Assembly (NCBI GenBank): GCA_037954235.1
Contig: JBBMOA010000019.1
Span: forward strand, 11,061,805 to 11,125,804
DNA length: 64,000 bases
Direction: 5' to 3'
From: Aulostomus chinensis
Lineage: Eukaryota > Chordata > Actinopteri > Syngnathiformes > Aulostomidae
Shown: piece after piece, positions 1 to 14,082 of the stretch
Numbering within the stretch: the stretch's first letter is position 1
Layout: each line of letters begins with the position of its first letter
Notes under the pieces: model-generated
The model's input: only the letters and a program-made list of their open reading frames with translations
Told to the model about the DNA's origin: nothing
Database searches by the model: none
Translations under genes and position numbers: made by a program

Positions 1-2527
1 CTGATGTATTTTATGGCATAGAACAAAATGTTAAAATATCTTTAACGTGTGTTGACAACAGATCTTCTTTTACACATTTAATAAACCATCCGACTTTGAG
101 ATTGATGGATGACATTCATGTTAAGTTTTTTTCTCTGACTGTTTCGTTCAGACTTGTGGAAGAAATTACATTATATTGCAGAGTTAATAATGCCATCCAG
201 ACAGGAAGCGAGGGGAAACAGCTCGCCTTGCTTTGTCAAAAAAAATAAATAAATAAAGAAGCCTACCAGAGGCTCTAAAAAGTTCATTAACAGATCATAT
301 CTTGCTTGTTTAATCCCCTAACTCTAAGCAAAGAATGCAAATAAGTGTATTCCGAAAATATCTAATTATTGCTTTAAGGCCACTGATTGCATCAGAGGCA
401 GCACAGAGGAATTGATATGGAGCACTGTCAAGCATCACCGGCAAGAGGTGAATAATTTAAAAGAGGCACTTTGTATTATCAGGCATGGCCACACAGAATG
501 TTTACATGAACTGTTTGGACGTTTCTTTACCATAAACAGAAGATAAAGGACGAATGAGATACAAAATAGGAGAGCATAAAATAAGATTCCACAGAGCCGG
601 GGGTGAGGGAACTAATTCTCATGGACAGGGCGAGAGGTAAACTATGTTCTTGACCTTGTTGAGCCCTTTTGTGCTGGCAATGTCCGAGGCAAAGAAGATG
701 AATTCATGTCAGAGGTAAATTCATTTGAGGAAGAATTTCCTATGTGGGAACAAACGGGTCCACAGCAGTTTATATACTGCAGATCTTACGCAGAAAGTTT
801 TTTTAGGCACACAGCATCCAACTGATCCAGAGTATTATGAGTTTCATTGTCTGAAATTGTCACAGCCCTCGGTGGGATTGCAAGAAATGGATGGATTAAT
901 TTTGATGATGCCTTTCTGAAAAACAAACAATATCCATAAACATAACCTTAGACATAGCAGTTAGTATTATGTTTCCCCACGGCCGAGCCCTTCAGTACAG
1001 CCTGACCCATAAATTGGGATGTTGTCCTACATTCCTAAGCACTGAATTGTATATTTGGAAAATTAGGTCAAGAAATACTTCTGTTTTGCCCTGGAAATAT
1101 CAGAGGATGATCCATCTGAGCAGAATAACAACTTACATAATTTTGACTCTGATCCCAGAGCAACAGAGGTAAGAAGCGATATCATATTTGGATGCATTAA
1201 AGCTTCCAGCTACCATTGAAAAACATTGGCTATTTAAAAATATGCTAATGGAAAAAAAAACAATTGATAAGAATGAAGATGAATCTTCAAATCCTGACCT
1301 AATAATTTGGAATGCAGCGGGAAGCTGTAGATGTTACAGAATAAAAGTATGTATGGGAGCCGTATGAAGTATGATGAATATTTATTTGTCTGATAATCTA
1401 CAGCAATAAGGAGGATTGCAGATGTACAGGAAGGTTAAAACATCAATAATCGTCATGGATATTTCCCATGTGTGCCATCCTCCAAGTCAGACTCCTATTG
1501 GACTGGTTCCTGTGTTCCATGTATCCAAGGCAGCCTCTGATAGACACCCAATTTCATGGAAATTAAAAGGATTTCTGCCTTTTGAAATGTAAATTGGGTA
1601 TGCAGATATGGGATGAATCTACCTCCCTGGTTGACACAGAGTGAAATAAGCTTTTCATGACCCATTACGTCTGTGCCAGTTGTTGACTCCAGACTCATTA
1701 AGGATCGGACGCAACTGTGGGACACTTTTATCGGAGAGGGAGCAGCATCATAATCACTGCTTACCAAAACAAGTCATGGGCTTCAAGTTTAGACTTTGGT
1801 CACAATTGACAGTTAATGTCTAAAGAAGAGAAAAAAAGAGGAATAGTTTTCACATTTCTGTGTTTACATACATATAAACTCAGTATTTTTCCTTGCGTGA
1901 GAGAAATCCTCCCGCTGCTATTAATCATGTTCTTAAGCTTGCGTTCTGTCACATACGTCATCCTCCCTCCAACCAAAACGCACAACACTGTCAATACATC
2001 TCAGCAGCGTGTCACGCTTTCCTACGAACAACAACTAAATCTACTCATTTGTTGCTTTACTACGGTTTCATTCTGGATTCCGCCAGTAATTAGAGTTGTG
2101 CAGCTTAGCGGAAAACAACTTCCTTCAAGTAGTGCAGACAGGCAATTATATCTTTATTCCTAACCCTAATTTCATTTTGCTCTGACAGGCATGCAGATGG
2201 AGTCATTTGCTTGCGTTGCCTGTTATTATAAGCCGGTCACCATTCTTGGCCTTGCAGACCTCTAGGACTCCAGGTCTGGAACTGACCCCCAGCTTCTCTC
2301 GACGGATTTATATGCCATTGGACTAAATTAATCACTCTTTCTTCTTGTGTCAAAACAGCAGTTAGGATGTCAAAAAGCACTCCGTAGGTATTCTGAAAAT
2401 GGGTCAGGTAAAAATCTTTCGCTTTACTAATGAAGTCCCTGAGCACTGAGCCTCACACCTGCACGGTTTCAATTACGGCAGTGAAACAGGACGGGAAATC
2501 CCAGCAGTGTTGGTCCAGCCGCGCGTG

Positions 2528-2581
<54 letters not shown>

Positions 2582-4002
2582 CGAAGCAGATGTAGCAGTG
2601 GAATGTTGTGGATAGCAGTGAAATGTATCCGATTAAGCACTTAATTATGGGAAGTTTTTTTTTTTCCTCTCCCCTGGACGACATTACGGACAACGTGATT
2701 TCATTTTACGTATGAATCATTTTCTGTGTTGTTGCAAATCCTTACTTTCCGTTGCATTCGGGTCCACATTGCGTTAAAATTCTCCTCATATACGTTTTTT
2801 TTGTTTACACTCTGTCAGTTTACATGCGTTCCTCTGCTGTTCTGCTTTATTGGTTTAACTGAGAACAGTATTTTTTTCTCATCTATTTTTTTAAGCGTTT
2901 CTCTGTCGTGCTTTGATGATATACGACTTTCTTCACCTTTGCTCATGTAATCGCAGACACTTGGGAGAACGCAGTTTCACAGAGGTCGTGTGTCACTGGT
3001 CATGAGATGTAAACCTGATCATTTTCAACACATGCATGCTGGACGTCATCCATCGATTTGGGTTTTTTTGAGCGGCCTCTTTCTGTAGCAAGTTTTTGTC
3101 AAAGATGCAGCTTGTTCATTGACTTCAGTATTATTGTGAGTTCAGTGTTAAATTCAGCTCCTCACAGACCTTTCATCTGCTTATTGTCCTTCCTTGCCTG
3201 AGGGTGTCTTATCTCTGGAACATGCCTCTGGATGAGGGGCTGTCCCTGATAGGACACCAGCCATCGGTGCCCACAGGGGCGGATCAGATGTGATGCCAGA
3301 ACTTGTGGTCAGTGAAGATTATCTGGTTGTGTTTGAGCTTTACAAACCCGGTCTCAACTCTCTGGATCGACTCACACACACACACTGATCCTTTCCATTC
3401 CTATCGGAAAAAAATAAAAAGCCCAGTCGTTTTTGATAGTTCTGAGATTTTTTTTCCCTTTTTTTTTTCAGAAAGGTGGGTTTAGGATGCCAGTTTTTAA
3501 CTCCCTGTAATTCCAGAAATATGTATCCGAGTTGTGCTTGTGAGGATATATTTTAATACACACATTAAATCAACACATTCACTCTTGCTCATTGCTGCAA
3601 GGTTGAATGTTTAACAGGAACTGATAAAGATGCATCGACTATAAAAGCATCCTGTCGTAACAGTTTTTGTTTTTCAAGGGGAACTGTGTGTAGAAAGATT
3701 ATGAGGTGCTGCTGGCTCACTGAGCTGAAGTACAAACCACGAAAGTGTGACATTGGTTTCAATCTGGCCCCAGACTTATTGATGCATCCTGCTTCTGTTG
3801 TCATGGTGGTATCAGCCAGTCTGTCTTCACTTTAGCTCACAAATAATATAACAAAAAAGCCAATCATGTAAACAAATGATAAATTAGAAGTTCACAGGGA
3901 AAGTGCAGACATTTCAGGGCCAACAACCGAATAAATATTTAATAGGACCCAAACAAAACTATATACCTTAAAAAGACGCCATCAAACTAAATCCACTTGA
4001 CT
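1..4002. other. Intergenic, no gene seen
   Basis: I find no exon with a recognisable protein match or convincing splice-site pair here. Open frames are short and unrelated to known families. The sequence is A/T-rich and mostly non-repetitive apart from the microsatellite near 2,530. It could hold distal regulatory elements, but nothing in the sequence alone proves that. Confidence 0.6.
2528..2579. repeat. Compound microsatellite (CT)n(CA)n
   Basis: A run of CT dinucleotides passes directly into a run of CA dinucleotides. It creates artificial open frames rich in Ser/Leu or His/Thr, which should not be read as genes. Confidence 0.95.
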
Positions 4003-4495
4003 GTTTTATGCCTCGGCACCAGAGAAACCATTTAGGCTGGAGACGTTATGGTTTCAGGTCGTCTGTGTGTCCCATTATCATTAATGTTTCTGCAACGCAT
4101 TGAGGCAATCTCTCTCAAATTTGACTGTAACATCCAGTGGGATTCCGGGATGAATTTACAGGATTTTGTCAGTCAAAGCGCAAAGGGCAAGGTCAGCGTT
4201 ACCTCACAGGCAAATCTGTCCAATCATTCATGCCTTGAAGGAAAGTTTTCAAATTGGACCCAAATGTCCATTGGGACTCCAAGATGAACAACGAAGGTTT
4301 TTGGTGGTCAAAAGGTCAAGGTTGTTGCGACAGGCTTGCACTTTCATTAAAAATGGCTGTGGAAGTTCATGAGGAAGTGAAAACAAATGCCATGTCTCAA
4401 ACTTTCCATTTAGAAAATGACTGAAAAACATTCCTGGATCTGCCCCAAAACTTGAATCCTCTGGCTTGTGCTCCACGGACGGACAAAACAACAAA
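4003..4495 (+). repeat. Dispersed repeat D, copy 1
   Basis: The stretch shares its order of motifs with 21,482-21,930: a start like TTTTATGCCTC, then repeated blocks of the form 'catcca-tgggatt...gatga...ttttggtggtcaaaggtcaagg'. In this copy two such blocks begin near 4,130 and 4,266, about 136 bp apart. I recognise this as a teleost interspersed repeat with an internal tandem unit but cannot name the family. It has no coding capacity. Confidence 0.6.
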
Positions 4496-7400
4496 TCAAG
4501 AGACAGCTTAACCTCCTTGGTGGAGATACTAAAAGTTATACAGCACGTTGGCTTTTGTTTTTAATATCCATCTTTGTAAAATAACTACTTGATACCATCT
4601 AGGAGTCAATGCTATTACTGTTGTTTGGTCCTAATCACGGCTGATCTCATTGCACCGTCATTGAATTAAGAGCCAATTTAAAAGTATGCGAATGCTGCGT
4701 GGGCGAGAAACCTTTCTTAATCCAAGCATGCAATCCTATGAATAACAATAGTAATACTCCACTCTGGATAAGCCGTTACATCTGTCTCTGTCTCTAATTT
4801 TCTCTGCTTTTTCCTCCAACACCTTTTCCATCTGCTCCCATCAGGATGAATAATATACATTTGCTTTAAAATAGCTTTAACTTAAAAATGTAAATCCCGT
4901 AAGTGTTTACGCAGTCACATTCCACCGCTATGCACCCTGGAGGAATGTAAACGCCAATTTTATTATCCGACCTGCGGGTGATTGTATTCCCTAAATAAGG
5001 CCCTGCCAATTAAGTTGCTGCGTAGTTCTATTGAGGTGAGAAGATTTATGTGTAGACAGCAGCTGTCTGATTTAGATATATCAGGGCTATTAAAATACTT
5101 CTCATGAATCGCCCAGCTTTCAGCACAATTGCCGTATTAATCTCCTCTATGCACATGAGAGTAGACATCTCATAGAGAGATTAGTTTGCAGCAGTGACTC
5201 GTCTTGTAACCTTGTAAATTGTGTGTGCCAATCATGTAGATTGCATGTGTGTTTGCCGAACTACGTCTGTGTTGTGTTTTGAGTGAAGTACTTCTACCCC
5301 AGGTCAAGTTTTTCATTTCAGAAAGTGATACGGACGTTGAAAATTCAGGAGCGAGAGCGAATGAGGGAAGCCAGCAAGGGAGCCGACTTAATGGAATACT
5401 TAATATTTGCATTTTCCAAGATATTGAGGAGTTGTGTTTTATTTTTGAAACAAGATTGGGTAGTTTGACCTCTGGCCTGGCAGCTGTGGAGCACCAGGAT
5501 GATGTAACAGAAACTGATGATGATTGAAAACTGCACATAATGTGTTAATAATACTGGCACAATTAAAAGCCTTTTTTCTTAGTGGCCACACATTTCCTGG
5601 TTAATGATCGTCATGTGACGGGTGGTTGTTAAAACATGGGATTGAAGATTAGCCTTAAACCTTAAATATGCAGAGTCTATCTGCATAATTTGAGATTAGC
5701 GAGGGTCACTGCAGTCTATAATCGTAATCAATTACAGCAGCTATGCTGATGTTAGTCACGGAGGACATGCGTGAGACCACCAGAAAGATTGTTATTTTTT
5801 CCTAGCTGGTTTATTGTGGTTGCTCCGATGGCCCCGGTGTATTTCAGGTGTTAGAATTCTATTCAGTTCCTCTAACAGAACCAATAGCGTCTCTTTTTGT
5901 GTCTAAAGTAAACCAGAACTTCACTGATACATCATGAAACTACACTTTCCACACTACATTACACAACACTACATGACTGATCTCCTGTCTCCCTGATGAC
6001 TGGATCCTGACTCTCCTCCGGCATCATTTCTGTGCTACTGGCATGTAAAACAGATAATGTCACCTCCACCAAATTCAAGTGTTCCAAGGTCATGTGAGAT
6101 ATTTACACCAGCTGAGAACACGAGGCAGGAATGGCAGTGGGAGCATAGACTGAAAATAAAGAGAACAACAAGGTCCGGACCAACCACGACATACAACTTC
6201 AGTCACTAAAACTCCCAAAGGAGGACGTGCCAATGTAGCATTTTAGCTAACATGCTCCCTTGTTAGAGGGACTCAGCATGACTTGAGACATGCGGGAACC
6301 ACTGTTCAAATCTTAAAATCAAATTCAGTGCAGTTTTGCTCACTGTATCCTCAAGATGGCGTACCACATAATGATTAGACCACTGAAAATACAGCCAAGC
6401 GTACTGACACCTATTTATTTCAGGATCTTTTGCTCAACGACAAAAATGCACAAGTTTCTGAATGGATGAATTCATCACCTAATGGGGATATTAAAAATGT
6501 GCTTAAAGTGTGACTAATGACATCATCCAAATATGTAAGAAAATTCACATGTAGCCACGCTCTGCTCTGCCCACCAAATCTAATCGGAAATAAGTCTGTC
6601 TACATTTCCTCCATCAGAGCAGCTTCCCTGGAAACAGGCGAGGGGGTCACCGCTTCTCCACTCTGTCCATCTGTCATGTTTACAGGTCGGCTTGATTTGC
6701 TGCCACCGAAGCCCATTTACACACTTGATTATCATGGAATTGCTTGTTCTGGCTGATTTATTACATGGTCATAAGATGCCAAAACGGGGTGTACCACTTA
6801 TCTTTGCAAATATGACTAAAAACACACAACCAATGAGTTACTGGAAAAATAGTTTACAAGTGTAGGGAAACTTTGCGTCAGTGGATTTAGGTATTCGTCA
6901 ACATGCTGGGGTTTCAGTGATTGTGTCTCCATCTCAACGCGAAGATTCTCACGTCGTTTTCACAACTTTTCATTATGAGCTAAAGTGTTTGTTTTTTTTG
7001 CTGGCGCTACATAATATGATATGACACTGACATTGAAATTCTGCTGCATGGAATCTGTCGGTTTTTATTTCAGTTGCATTCATACATTTTTGTGTAGCTT
7101 GAATCAGATTCGGGGTTGTTTTTTTTTCCCCCCCATCAGGGAAACCACATGAGAAATGAGCAACAGCAGCAAAAGAAACCAATATAAACCAAACAAATCA
7201 GATTAAATGCGTTTTCCCAGCAGGGAGATCAACCTTTAAATGCATTCAATTCGCACTCGAGAACTTTGCGGTCTACGTGAATGCATTTTGTTGTGTCAAG
7301 TGCCTCGCTGAAATATTGTTATATTTTGTTTTTTACCTTTAAAGTGGGATTATATCGTCTGACCTCAGCGCTGCAGTTGATTGCTTTGTCAAGAAATGGG

Positions 7401-8277
7401 GGGGAAGTTACCATGCGGAAAATAACTGTGGCAGAAGGATAATTTGTCAAATTCTGTTTGTTTAAGACTCTGCATGCTTTGTTTAGGCATTTTGTACACT
7501 TGGAGTTAGAAAACATTGAAGCAGAGGCCCTTGTTACAGCAGGTATGTGATTATTCTGAAATAATGACATCTTTCAAACTGATTTCCTGATAGGATCCTG
7601 CAAAAAACAACAACAAAAAAAAAACCACGAAAGCCTCAGTAAGCTCGGCCATCCACACATTGCTAATTCTGACAGAACTTTTCTCCAGCAGTCATGCCTC
7701 TGCAGGTTTATATTTATCTGAAAGAATTCCTCAATTCGTGGAAAAAAAAAAAAAAAAGACAAATTATTCATGACTCACATTAATTATGCCCCATGGAAAT
7801 CTGTCTTATTCAGCAGGGGCGTTAATCCAGATTGAAACCTGACCTATAAAGCAATCTAATATGACTACACACACACACACACACACACACACTTAAAGGG
7901 CTATTCCCTTTGGTTTCTATGAAAAAAAGAAAGAGACTGTCACAGTCTGGCATACATGTCTGTCAGTATGGAGGAAATCCTTTGACAGAGCAGTAAACAC
8001 AGCAGAACAGCATGTCTCCTCAATAAACCACCAGCAGTGATTCTTCCTTTATTTACTTCCCCTTTGCTCTGACGGAGAATCAGAGGGATCAATCTTTCAA
8101 GCTGCTGCCAACAGATAAGAGACCCCAGGTTGTGATCCTTTGCAGCTAAATATCATATATAGCATTATGTGATGATACAGTTTGTGTAAATATAGATATT
8201 AAGAACACGCCGGCGACGATGCACTGACAAAAGATTTCACATATTCAGAAGAAAGACGACTCCGGTCGTTCCTTGTT
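4496..8277. other. Intergenic, no gene seen
   Basis: No supported exon is present. The parts around 4,720-5,160 and 5,690-5,760 are complex, unrepetitive A/T-rich sequence with several TAAT-type homeodomain cores (for example TAATCAATTA near 5,727) and a CAGCTG E-box. They look like possible conserved noncoding elements, but this is inference without any alignment. A CA microsatellite lies at the 3' end. Confidence 0.45.
7866..7892. repeat. (CA)n microsatellite
   Basis: About 13 uninterrupted AC units in intergenic sequence. Confidence 0.95.
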
Positions 8278-8500
8278 ACTTCCACCAAGGAGGTAATGTT
8301 CTCTGTGCCCTGTGTGGGATTACATGAAAACTATGAGGCCAATTCTCACCCAACTCGGCAGAGAGGTGTAGCACGGGCCAATGAAGAACCCATTAAATTT
8401 GGGGCAGATCCATTTATCACAGCGAAAAGCGACCTTTTTTTTTTTTTTTAAAGTAGGATTGGCTGAGGTTGCCTTGGCGGAGCCGTGTGCACTCCGAGTG
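8278..8500 (+). repeat. Dispersed repeat C, shortened copy 1
   Basis: It begins like ACTTCCACCAAGGAGGTAATG, continues with a 'gggattacatgaaaactatga' block and a 'gggccaatgaagaacccatta' block, and ends like CCTTGGCGGAGCCGTGTGCACT. I recognise these blocks as the ends and middle of a very common teleost interspersed repeat. The middle appears deleted and replaced by a T-run. A second fragment lies at 24,494-24,620. Confidence 0.65.
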
Positions 8501-11500
8501 TGATGTAGTTAATTTGTCATTTAATTTGAAGTTCAAATGAAGAAACTTGCCACTGTAATTTTAGCTCCATCCAACTTGATTTCCAAGACAAGAAAAGGTA
8601 CTTTAAGCAAGAATTATCTCTGTTCGACTGGCTGGAGTTTGTCGCTTTTCCCCCCGTGTGGGTCCTCCCTCCAGGTTCTCCCTCCAGGTGCTTCAGCAAA
8701 AACATGCAGAATTTAATTGGAGACTAAATTGTCTGGATGGTAGAATCTGAAGAAATTAAAAGAAAGTTTTATTGGATTAAAATGTCATTTTGCCTTCAGG
8801 CAGACAAAAATCAAGAAATGCAAAATTTGAAAAGTTTCTAATTAAGTTTCCAGATGGTTGGATGCGCATGTTTGGCAGCTTTTTAAAAAGAACAACAATT
8901 TTATCCTGACAGTTTTAATTGAATTAATATTCTGCTTGATTTTCAACTTTCTAACTTTAAGACCATTTCAGGAGAGCCTTTTGGATATCAAATAGTGAGA
9001 CATTTGAAAGAATATTGATCAGACTTCTATGTGACAAATCTGATTTGCAACATTTAATACCACATGAAAGGGAGGCTGCATTTTTAAATCCCTGCACATT
9101 CCTCTATGAATCATCCTCCTGATTCCAACTTGGCACTGCAGGGAGTGTGTATGGCTGTCGTCTTTTGGATCTTAGATGTCATGTGACAAGTGTTGCTGCC
9201 CGATATTGTGATTGATTACTCTACTGCTACGCCATTATGGATGTACTGCCGGCATCACAGACTGTGACTGAATTATAATGACCCTGATAAACAATTAAAA
9301 TCTGCATTAGAGCAAGAACACAACAGGCATCAGATAGAATGGCGCTGAAGGTTAACAGAGGACTATACAGCGCTCTCGCCGCGAGGAGTCGGCGTCTCCT
9401 ACCAGATGGCTCCAGATATATTATTGAGTCAGGTTTACAAGGTCCAACCTCTGATTTCACCAGCAGTGGTAATGCCCCCCCTTTAATGACAATATTAGCT
9501 GCTACATTTATAGCCTTTTTTACTTGGCTGACACTGATTTTTGAAATGGTTTTACTGCTCTTGTTGATTTATTTATTTCATCTTGTATTTCCTGTGAGGG
9601 AGAGCTTAAGCATTTTAATTTTAGGATCTTATGTTGACCAGTGAGACCCAAATACCTAATTTCATTCTTTTATGTTTTACATGATGATAATGACAATAAA
9701 AGAATCCCAAAACATTTCAGGGGCAAAATTTGTAAATTTACTCCACTAAATTTATCCGACACCTAATTTTCCTCCTTATTTACGTATATGCTTGATGATA
9801 TGATGCAGTACTGTTCTAATTTACATGGTGGTATGCAAAGTGTGTGGAATCAATTCCGCTTTAATTAACTACAACGTCAAATGATTCTTACATGCATCTG
9901 TTAGTGATAGAGAGACTAAATCAGAGCATAGACACAGAACACAAGCATCAAAAATCTGTTCCATCCATGATTAAAACAGGCTATCAGATCTTGCTTACAA
10001 CCATTGATTAATCCTTGAAGTGTGTGTGTGTGTGTGGGGGGGCCCTTATTGTAAAGTGATGCCCTGATCCAGAACAAATCAAGATGATTTTCCAGAAACC
10101 GAAACAAACACGTCTTTCCATTTCACGTGATGGACTAAATCCTACTAATACATCCTGAAAAAGGCCAAGAATTCCTAGAGTTCAACCCTGGCTCCTTGTT
10201 ACTGGCTTGCGCTGACCTGAATGTCACCAGAGGTTCAAAGATGTCAGGAAGGAGGAGTTGCTCACAGCCGTAAAACTTTGCTTCCTTGCGGTGATACTCT
10301 CTGGAGTTGAGTTGACTCTAAACAAGTTCTGGAACAAATTTGTGCATAACCCTTTGATGAATGAGGCCTATTGTTCTACAAGGACGTCATCTTGAAACAT
10401 TCTGCATAATGATTTACTAATTATACTCGTGCACTTGTACTTAACCATAGAATTTTGACCTTTAAGTAAAAAGAAGCTACTTTTAGACTTTTACATAACT
10501 AAAAAGGAAGTAGTACTTCCTCTATCACTGGATGTAACGCAGACTTCTCACTGTGACGGAGCTCTGCAGTGCTTAGCAATGGTTCTCATCTCTGCCAAGA
10601 GGCCTCTCAGGAGGTGATTGTCAGTGTAGTAGAGTAACAACACACAATTCCTGTCAAGCCTGACTGACTGTCACCCTGCAGAGGAACCACCCACGACACC
10701 CTCTTAAAAAACAACAAAAAAAACAACAAAAAACATCATCAATCCTACTCTGCGGTTCAAAAAGGCAGCGGGTGAAATAGGAGACACAAGCTGCACTAAA
10801 ACACTCGACAGCTCCTCGTCTCATGAAGGTCTCACCTGGTGCTCCTGAACGGGGCAGCAGCCATCACAATTCACTGACCTTGACTTCAGTGTGGCAGGTA
10901 AACATTAGAGCTGAACACTGCTGTGGCACAGCGCAGCGTGACACTGGCCCATATCTCAACATGACAGCTCTTTTCTGAGAGCTAAGCAGAGAACAGGAGG
11001 AGAGACTGAGCCTCTGATAACATAATATAGCTGCTGGAGAGCCCATCCTTCCTGCTTAAACACCCACCGACTCACACGGCTCGGGAAAGAGAGAAATGGA
11101 AAACAAACACAAATGAAGTGACACAGGGGACCATGAAGGAAGGATGGGATGCTCCTCTCACGTTTCAGTCAAAGTTGCCATATCGCAGGTGAACCAAATC
11201 CCAGATAATCCAGGAGCGTTTAGAAAGGTCAGCATGCAGCTCCTGGAGAGTAGAGTTCTTCTTGCACCAACCAGATCTGAGGTGGATCTCAAATACCATT
11301 CATGAGCAACAAGCGCTCACAATTAAAAGCTACAGAACTTTCTTTTTTTGATCGATTCAACTAGCAGCCACAATCTCTTCAAAATGCAAAGCTTCTGAAC
11401 CAAACAGCAGCAATCGGAGGACGAGGATGAGACTACAAAGACAAAACTTCACACTCACGTTAACCAACACTGAACAGACTACAAAGCACCCAGGGAAAAC

Positions 11501-14082
11501 GTTCCCCAACCATGGCAAATAATTGTCCACCAGAATGTGATGGTAAGTGATCAGATAAGCGCTGATGAAAAATAATGATAAAATCCTTTTTTTATTATCT
11601 GTTGGAAATACAGGTGCAGAGAATACAAGTGCTGTTGACACTGGCTCATGATGATGCATAGCTACGCCGGCTTACATGAGTGTGTTGTTTACTACCTGAG
11701 GTCAAATGAGAGGCACGGCTTTGGGAAGGGGTGGTGGTGGTGGTGGTGGGGGGGGGGGGTGTTCTTGAAGAAAATCAATGCAAAATGGGAATTTACATTG
11801 GTGACACAGACACATTCATCTTCAGCACTGCAGCCGCATGGAAATAAATCCCACCTTGATTTTCTCAAAAGGAACGTTTTGAAATATTGAATGTTATGCT
11901 ACATAGTAAAAAAATTCTTTTCGATCCGCTCCTAGCTTGTATGACCGTCCTCTTCATACCTGAACTCTACCATGTGCTGTTGCTTATATTTAATTTTTTG
12001 TTTTAAAGAGTTACACTATGGAGTTACGAGTCTTAATATGTACACATCAGACCAAAAAAAGAGAAAAGCTTTGAATTGAATAATTTTATGGGGCAACTGT
12101 GTTTCATTTAAATCTGGGCTCTGGGGAGGCTGGCAGAACGTGGCCCAGATGGAGCGACTGCAATTCATAATCACAGGTTCCTGCGCGCCATCCAATCATC
12201 ACATATTCCTCTGCGGTCTAGTCCATCTCTTCTGTGGCGCCCTGCATTCTCTTTCTTAAGGTTTAAACATCTGGCCTCGCTTTTGATATCAAAATGCAGA
12301 AAATATCCTATACAGAGTTAAATATTGACACGTCTTCGCCATGCCCTCCCTGCTATTCATTTACTTGCTTGAGTATTTGGCATGAAAACATCTGGCTACA
12401 TATGGGCTGATAATGGGAATTTTCTAATAATTCATAGGGGGTGGGGGGCTTCAGTCGAGCAGTTACAGCAATCATTTTTCATTTAAGGTAAGAAAAAAAA
12501 AAGCAAAGCAGTTATTAGCATTCAGAACCTTAACATTCCTTTTAAGGTCACAGCAGTGGGCTTAGAATCCTTGAGATATGGAACCCATGAGGTACACGAC
12601 ATCGCTATTATCAGTGTTCCCATAACTGACCTTTCCACTTTAATATTGGTTTACCATCAAATCAATAAAAATGGCCTTCAAACGTCATAAAACCTTCATT
12701 TAGACCATTAAATACCATATTACTACAGTTTGATGCCCTGAATATAACTTTCACACACACAGGCGATGTGCTGCATGGTCAACAAGGCCAAGTTGCCCTT
12801 CACCTGTACGTACAGAGGAAAGATAGCAGCTAGCAGGGCAATCCATCTCCAGGACGAACTCTAAGTACTGTGCCACAGGCGCCCAGCACATTAGTTTATT
12901 TTCCTGAAGGGTTGCAAAAGGAGCAGACTAACTACAAATATACAGTTGGTAATGGAGTGAATCCAGGTTAGTACCGCGGGCGCATTTATCTTTACTTAGG
13001 TTTGTTCCTTAAAGCTAATATAGCATTTTGAAGGGATGATATTGTGACATTGTTGAGTTGAAAAACCTCTGGCGCTCCACCAAATGTGCTCTTAACAATG
13101 TGAATAAGGATAGATTATTCACTAAATAAGGCTGTGAACAAATGTGTAAGAGTAAGACGCAAGACAAAGGCTCAAATATTCAATTCAGAGAGAATCGGGT
13201 CATGGACTCACCGTTCAGTCTCTTGAACCCACAAAGTTATTTTTCTCTCTTGCAGGACTTCTTAGTGCCACCGACATTGATAAATGAAACACTTCTGGTT
13301 CAGCAGGACTGTGACCAGCACAATTAAGTTCAAGTGAGTGTTTCATTTATGAATTTTTTTTTTTTTGAAAAAAATCCAGTTGATTGAGGATTATTGACGA
13401 TACAGCTGGATCAAGAGGACATAGATTATACTGGATGACGCATATGAGAGGTTTCTACTGATGTTTTGGACTTTTTTCTGCTGTTCGTAGTTGGTCTTCA
13501 TTAGCTTGCAGCTAGAACTATCTGACAGGCTTTTTCTGTAATCGAGAGTCTCCGAGCTTTAAATAACGAACCCAAGGGAGGCTAAAGCTGGTTACAGAGA
13601 CCAAAGATGAGCTAGCAAAGGGAGCACAGGCTGAGCACACAAAGAGGGGGAGGGACTGAAATGAGACACACACAGGTGTGTAATCAAACACAGGTGAATC
13701 CTGTTAGGGCAGGACAGATGAACACAGGTGCAGAGAATGAAGAGATGAGAGAGAGAGAGAGAGAGAGAGGCAGAATGATACTAATGTAGCTGAATGAGAT
13801 GAAAAAACAAACATTACAAATGCAGGTGTTGGTTATCCAAGGTCTTTGCAGGTGACGGTGGCGAGCGGGAGGTGTCATCAGAGGTGCTTATGCTAGCTCC
13901 CATTTGGCTTCCTTGCTAATACTGTGGCACAAGTTTGAGTCCTGCCACAGGCGGCTTTGTGTCTCAGCTTCAATTAATCGAAAAAAAAAAGCCACTCGAC
14001 TTCTAAATAATACACAACAATGCCACTCACTACCCCACAGTTTGCTAATTTCCCTTGATTAAGCCGAGCTTTATACATCATT
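8501..14082. other. Intergenic, no gene seen
   Basis: I find no recognisable exon. Short GT, GGT and GA repeats occur (near 10,019, 11,731 and 13,746). The part at about 12,280-12,450 is unrepetitive, A/T-rich and has the look of a conserved noncoding element, which I cannot test here. Confidence 0.5.

Noticed and set aside
9339..9644. 101-codon + strand frame with a hydrophobic C-terminal part
   Set aside because: The hydrophobic stretch comes from A/T-rich sequence (Phe/Leu/Ile codons). No homology, promoter or splice support.
13142..13327. 61-codon + strand frame
   Set aside because: No family resemblance, no adjacent partner exon, and the borders are not convincing splice sites.
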